Shown here: in pieces, positions 61,401-64,000 of the stretch
Layout: each line of letters starts with the position of its first letter
Numbering within the stretch: position 1 is the stretch's first letter
Source of the DNA: Callipepla californica brunnescens
Lineage: Eukaryota > Chordata > Aves > Galliformes > Odontophoridae
Assembly (NCBI GenBank): GCA_023055505.1
Contig: JALIRH010000001.1
Coordinates: 9,302,467 to 9,366,466, forward strand
Direction of reading: 5' to 3'
Length of the DNA stretch: 64,000 bases
Position numbers and translations under genes: made by a program
Notes under the pieces: generated by a model
The model's input: only the letters and a program-made list of their open reading frames with translations
Databases searched by the model: none
What the model was told of the DNA's origin: nothing

Positions 61401-63715
61401 GATACTTTATTCTTATGCATAATACAGCATAATTCAAACGCAGCCTAATATTGACATGCATAATCAGTAGTTGCAAAGAGCCCAGCACTGTTCCCATTCA
61501 AGTCAGAGACAAATTTCATTACGTGAATGGGAACAAGAACACATTGTTCCAAGTGCATTAATTTGGGTTTATGCCTTGGATAAACATCAGCTGTAAATTT
61601 CACCTGCTTGACTCCAGAGAGACTCCAAAGATAAAAACAGATGTGTGTGTAAGAGCCGACAGAAGCTAGGTCTCAGCTTTTCTGATGCACATAAGAAATC
61701 GCAGCTGGGGAAAGCTGCTTGGATGACCATTGTCTTGTCTCCTTGGGCTCTGAAGAAAGCACCATGGGACCCTTAAAACGGCTGTGCGTTCCTAATTATG
61801 ATTTCCTCTAACCACAGTCAAAAATATTTACGAATTGGACCAGTTGTATTCATTGGTCGTCCTCTTACCTAAATTGTGTTCTTTCTACACAAGCCCACTT
61901 GAAGGGAATGCATTACTCACAGGGTTTCCCAACTGCCTTGGATGTCTAGGCATACAAACTTGCATCCGTAGGGCTGCTTTGGCCGATTCATGTGAGCTTC
62001 AGTGCTACAAAATATGGTAAGTACGAATGAAATGCAAATACTTGCAGCTAAGAGAGAACAACTTGTGAATTCTCATTCATCTTTAACTCTTTGTGAGTGG
62101 CTAAAAGAAAGTTATCAGTGCTAAAACCTGTAAAAATGGAAGAAAAATCATTAATAAAGTATCAGCCTAGATTAATATGGGATGCACGTATTCACATGTC
62201 TTCATTTGCCATCTGCTACTCATCTACAGAATTTTGTGCTTCAATCTGGAGCTGTTCATTTCCCATAAAGCAGCTATGCTCACCCTCATCATGCCCAAAC
62301 TACCACATCATTCTCCATTGCTGTGTGTTTCAGTCACTGTTTGAGGTATTGTGAGGATGCAGCTCTCCAGCTAGCTCAGAAAAACTGTACAAATTCAGCT
62401 GTTCTGTAGTATCTCTCCGACCTATCTGCAGGTGTTTGGGCTTTTTCCACCAGCATGACTCCATTGTACAGCATGCTATTCCACAAAGGTGAAAAGTGGA
62501 TTTTCTACTTCAGTAGCAAACAAGATCCTCCTCATTGATTCTGTAATGTCACCTTCTCAGTTTCAGCCTTAGATCCTGGCAGTGGACCCTGCTGAACAGA
62601 ATTCTGGTTGCTCAGAACAAGTGTGTCAGCAGGACTCCAAATAATGGCTGTAATGTGACAAATTACATGGCAGATGTTGAGCAGCAAAGGCAATGACAAA
62701 TCCTATGGAGGCATGCCCTCTGTTGAGGCTTCACAGAAGCCTGATAAACCCAATGGAACAGCTGCTGCACAGCTTGGCACACTGTGCATTTACCAGGCAC
62801 ACGCGGACCCATGACATACTTTGTTTTCTAAATATCTGGATCCAACTTTCCACTAATATTATTATGGCAGGATCGTAAGACAGTAATGCGATGTGCTTCG
62901 AATAATTTCAGACAGCCATTTGGATTAAAACTGTGATCCACGTGATCCACATTCTGTTCAAAAGCTGCCATCAGTGAAGGCAACAGTTATCAGAATTTCA
63001 TCCTCATTCAGGACACCTTAAGGGTATCCGGACTGTGTATCCACTGCGATCTCATTGTATTTCTCTCAATGAACCCACAAAACTCTTGTGAGAGAGTAAT
63101 TGGTTAGTCCTCTGTTTTCTTGTATTACATAAGCTCTGCCCATAGATCAAATGATCTTCTATGTGTTTTGTCCTCTTAAAGCAAACACAGTTATAAACCC
63201 TTATACATAGGGTTGTGAAGACACATGACAGATATTTACTAGTGTTTCAGAAATAAATATGTTTTGGTGCCACTGTCTGCCTGTTCTATCTTACTGTATG
63301 TGACTGCACACAGTTAAAAAAGTAAATAAATGCAACGAGAGAGATAAGGCTCTTTTGAGAAACAACTGGAGGCCCTGAACCTCAGATATTATGTCTTTTA
63401 ATATCTTTATAAACTGGAGCTTAACAAAGGGAATACTAAATCTTCATAACATCAGAGGGCCTGGAAGGGAGTGGGATTATCAGCTGCTGCAGGACGTGAG
63501 CAAGGCAGATCCTGGCTGCAGCAAGTATGCAGCCAGGCAAAAGGCGAGGAGATCCATGTTGGAGACAGCATCCAAGGAGAGGCTGCAGGGCACATGGGGC
63601 TGGATGCAACCTCCCAGATCGCTGAGTAACAGGTGTTACTTTCACCAACACTGCTCTACTATACGCCAATTTTAAAATTGTTAATTTCTGTTACTTTGGT
63701 CAGAAAAGAGTTCTA
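58451..63715. other. Intergenic region upstream of MAPK11, no gene recognised
   Basis: About 5.3 kb. No exon of the neighbour expected from mammals (PLXNB2) is seen. Small open frames lack domains. AT-rich blocks near 60130-60290 and 61300-61620 look like possible conserved noncoding DNA. A short (CAA)n lies near 61224-61246. Confidence 0.55.
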
Positions 63716-63785
63716 ATCCCATCCCATCCCATCCCATCCCATCCCATCCCATCCCATCCCATCCCATCCCATCCCATCCCATCCC
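63716..63785. repeat. (ATCCC)14 pentanucleotide microsatellite
   Basis: Fourteen perfect uninterrupted ATCCC units (70 bp). The purity implies recent expansion and probable length polymorphism. Confidence 0.98.
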
Positions 63786-64000
63786 ACAGACTGCTGAAGT
63801 GGTGTTTCTACAGTGTTTCAGTTACTGCAGTATATTTCTTTGAAGAAAAGGCTTACTTTTTCATTTGATTCTGAGAAGCAAAACCAGTAAAAACTTGCAT
63901 GGAGGTGATTAGTTTATGAAAAAATGTTGTATGCCGTGGTTCTTGTGGCCACAGGGAAGCTTATGAGCTAGTCCATTTTTATATTATATCCTATCATTAA
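63786..64000. other. Right edge, nothing recognised
   Basis: AT-rich sequence after the microsatellite. No feature seen. Confidence 0.5.

Noticed and set aside
58451..63715. Exons of PLXNB2, expected next to MAPK11 in mammals
   Set aside because: I looked for conserved plexin segments on both strands and saw none. If synteny holds, the gene starts beyond the right edge.

Overview
This window is nuclear DNA from a bird, most likely a galliform close to chicken. The evidence is a repeat landscape made of many truncated CR1 LINE fragments, one internally deleted mariner copy resembling chicken GalluHop, and a decayed avian endogenous retrovirus, with no SINE or L1 seen. Exons are short, bounded by GT-AG sites, and spread through long introns. 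There are no bacterial-style operons, CRISPR arrays, tRNAs or rRNAs that I can see.

Layout from left to right. Bases 17-18680, minus strand, hold the first six coding exons of MAPK12 (p38 gamma); exons 7-12 lie beyond the left edge. Bases 18700-31560 are an intergenic interval with CR1 fragments, a minus-strand retroviral remnant (integrase debris, polypurine tract, LTR; 22418-23791), and a compact, apparently intact plus-strand gene of the PHF7/G2E3 PHD-RING zinc finger family (25039-26607, six exons, 210 codons, poly(A) signal at 26703). Bases 31585-58137, minus strand, hold the complete 12-exon MAPK11 (p38 beta), 361 codons, with a GC-rich promoter. Bases 58450-64000 show no coding sequence; they hold possible conserved noncoding blocks and an (ATCCC)14 microsatellite.

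MAPK12 and MAPK11 are tandem paralogues, both on the minus strand, as in mammals. All MAPK11 exons and the six MAPK12 exons keep exactly the sizes and phases typical of p38 genes. MAPK11 shows the catalytic lysine, HRD, DFG, TGY and the acidic docking segment. The two differ at the gatekeeper (Thr in MAPK11, Met in MAPK12). The PHF7-like gene between the kinases is the most unusual item, because mammals have no gene there to my knowledge. It ends after the RING-like module, shorter than full PHF7.

I found no convincing wholly new system. The best leads are the PHF7-like insertion, the LTR with long inverted arms, and several AT-rich blocks that look like conserved regulatory DNA.
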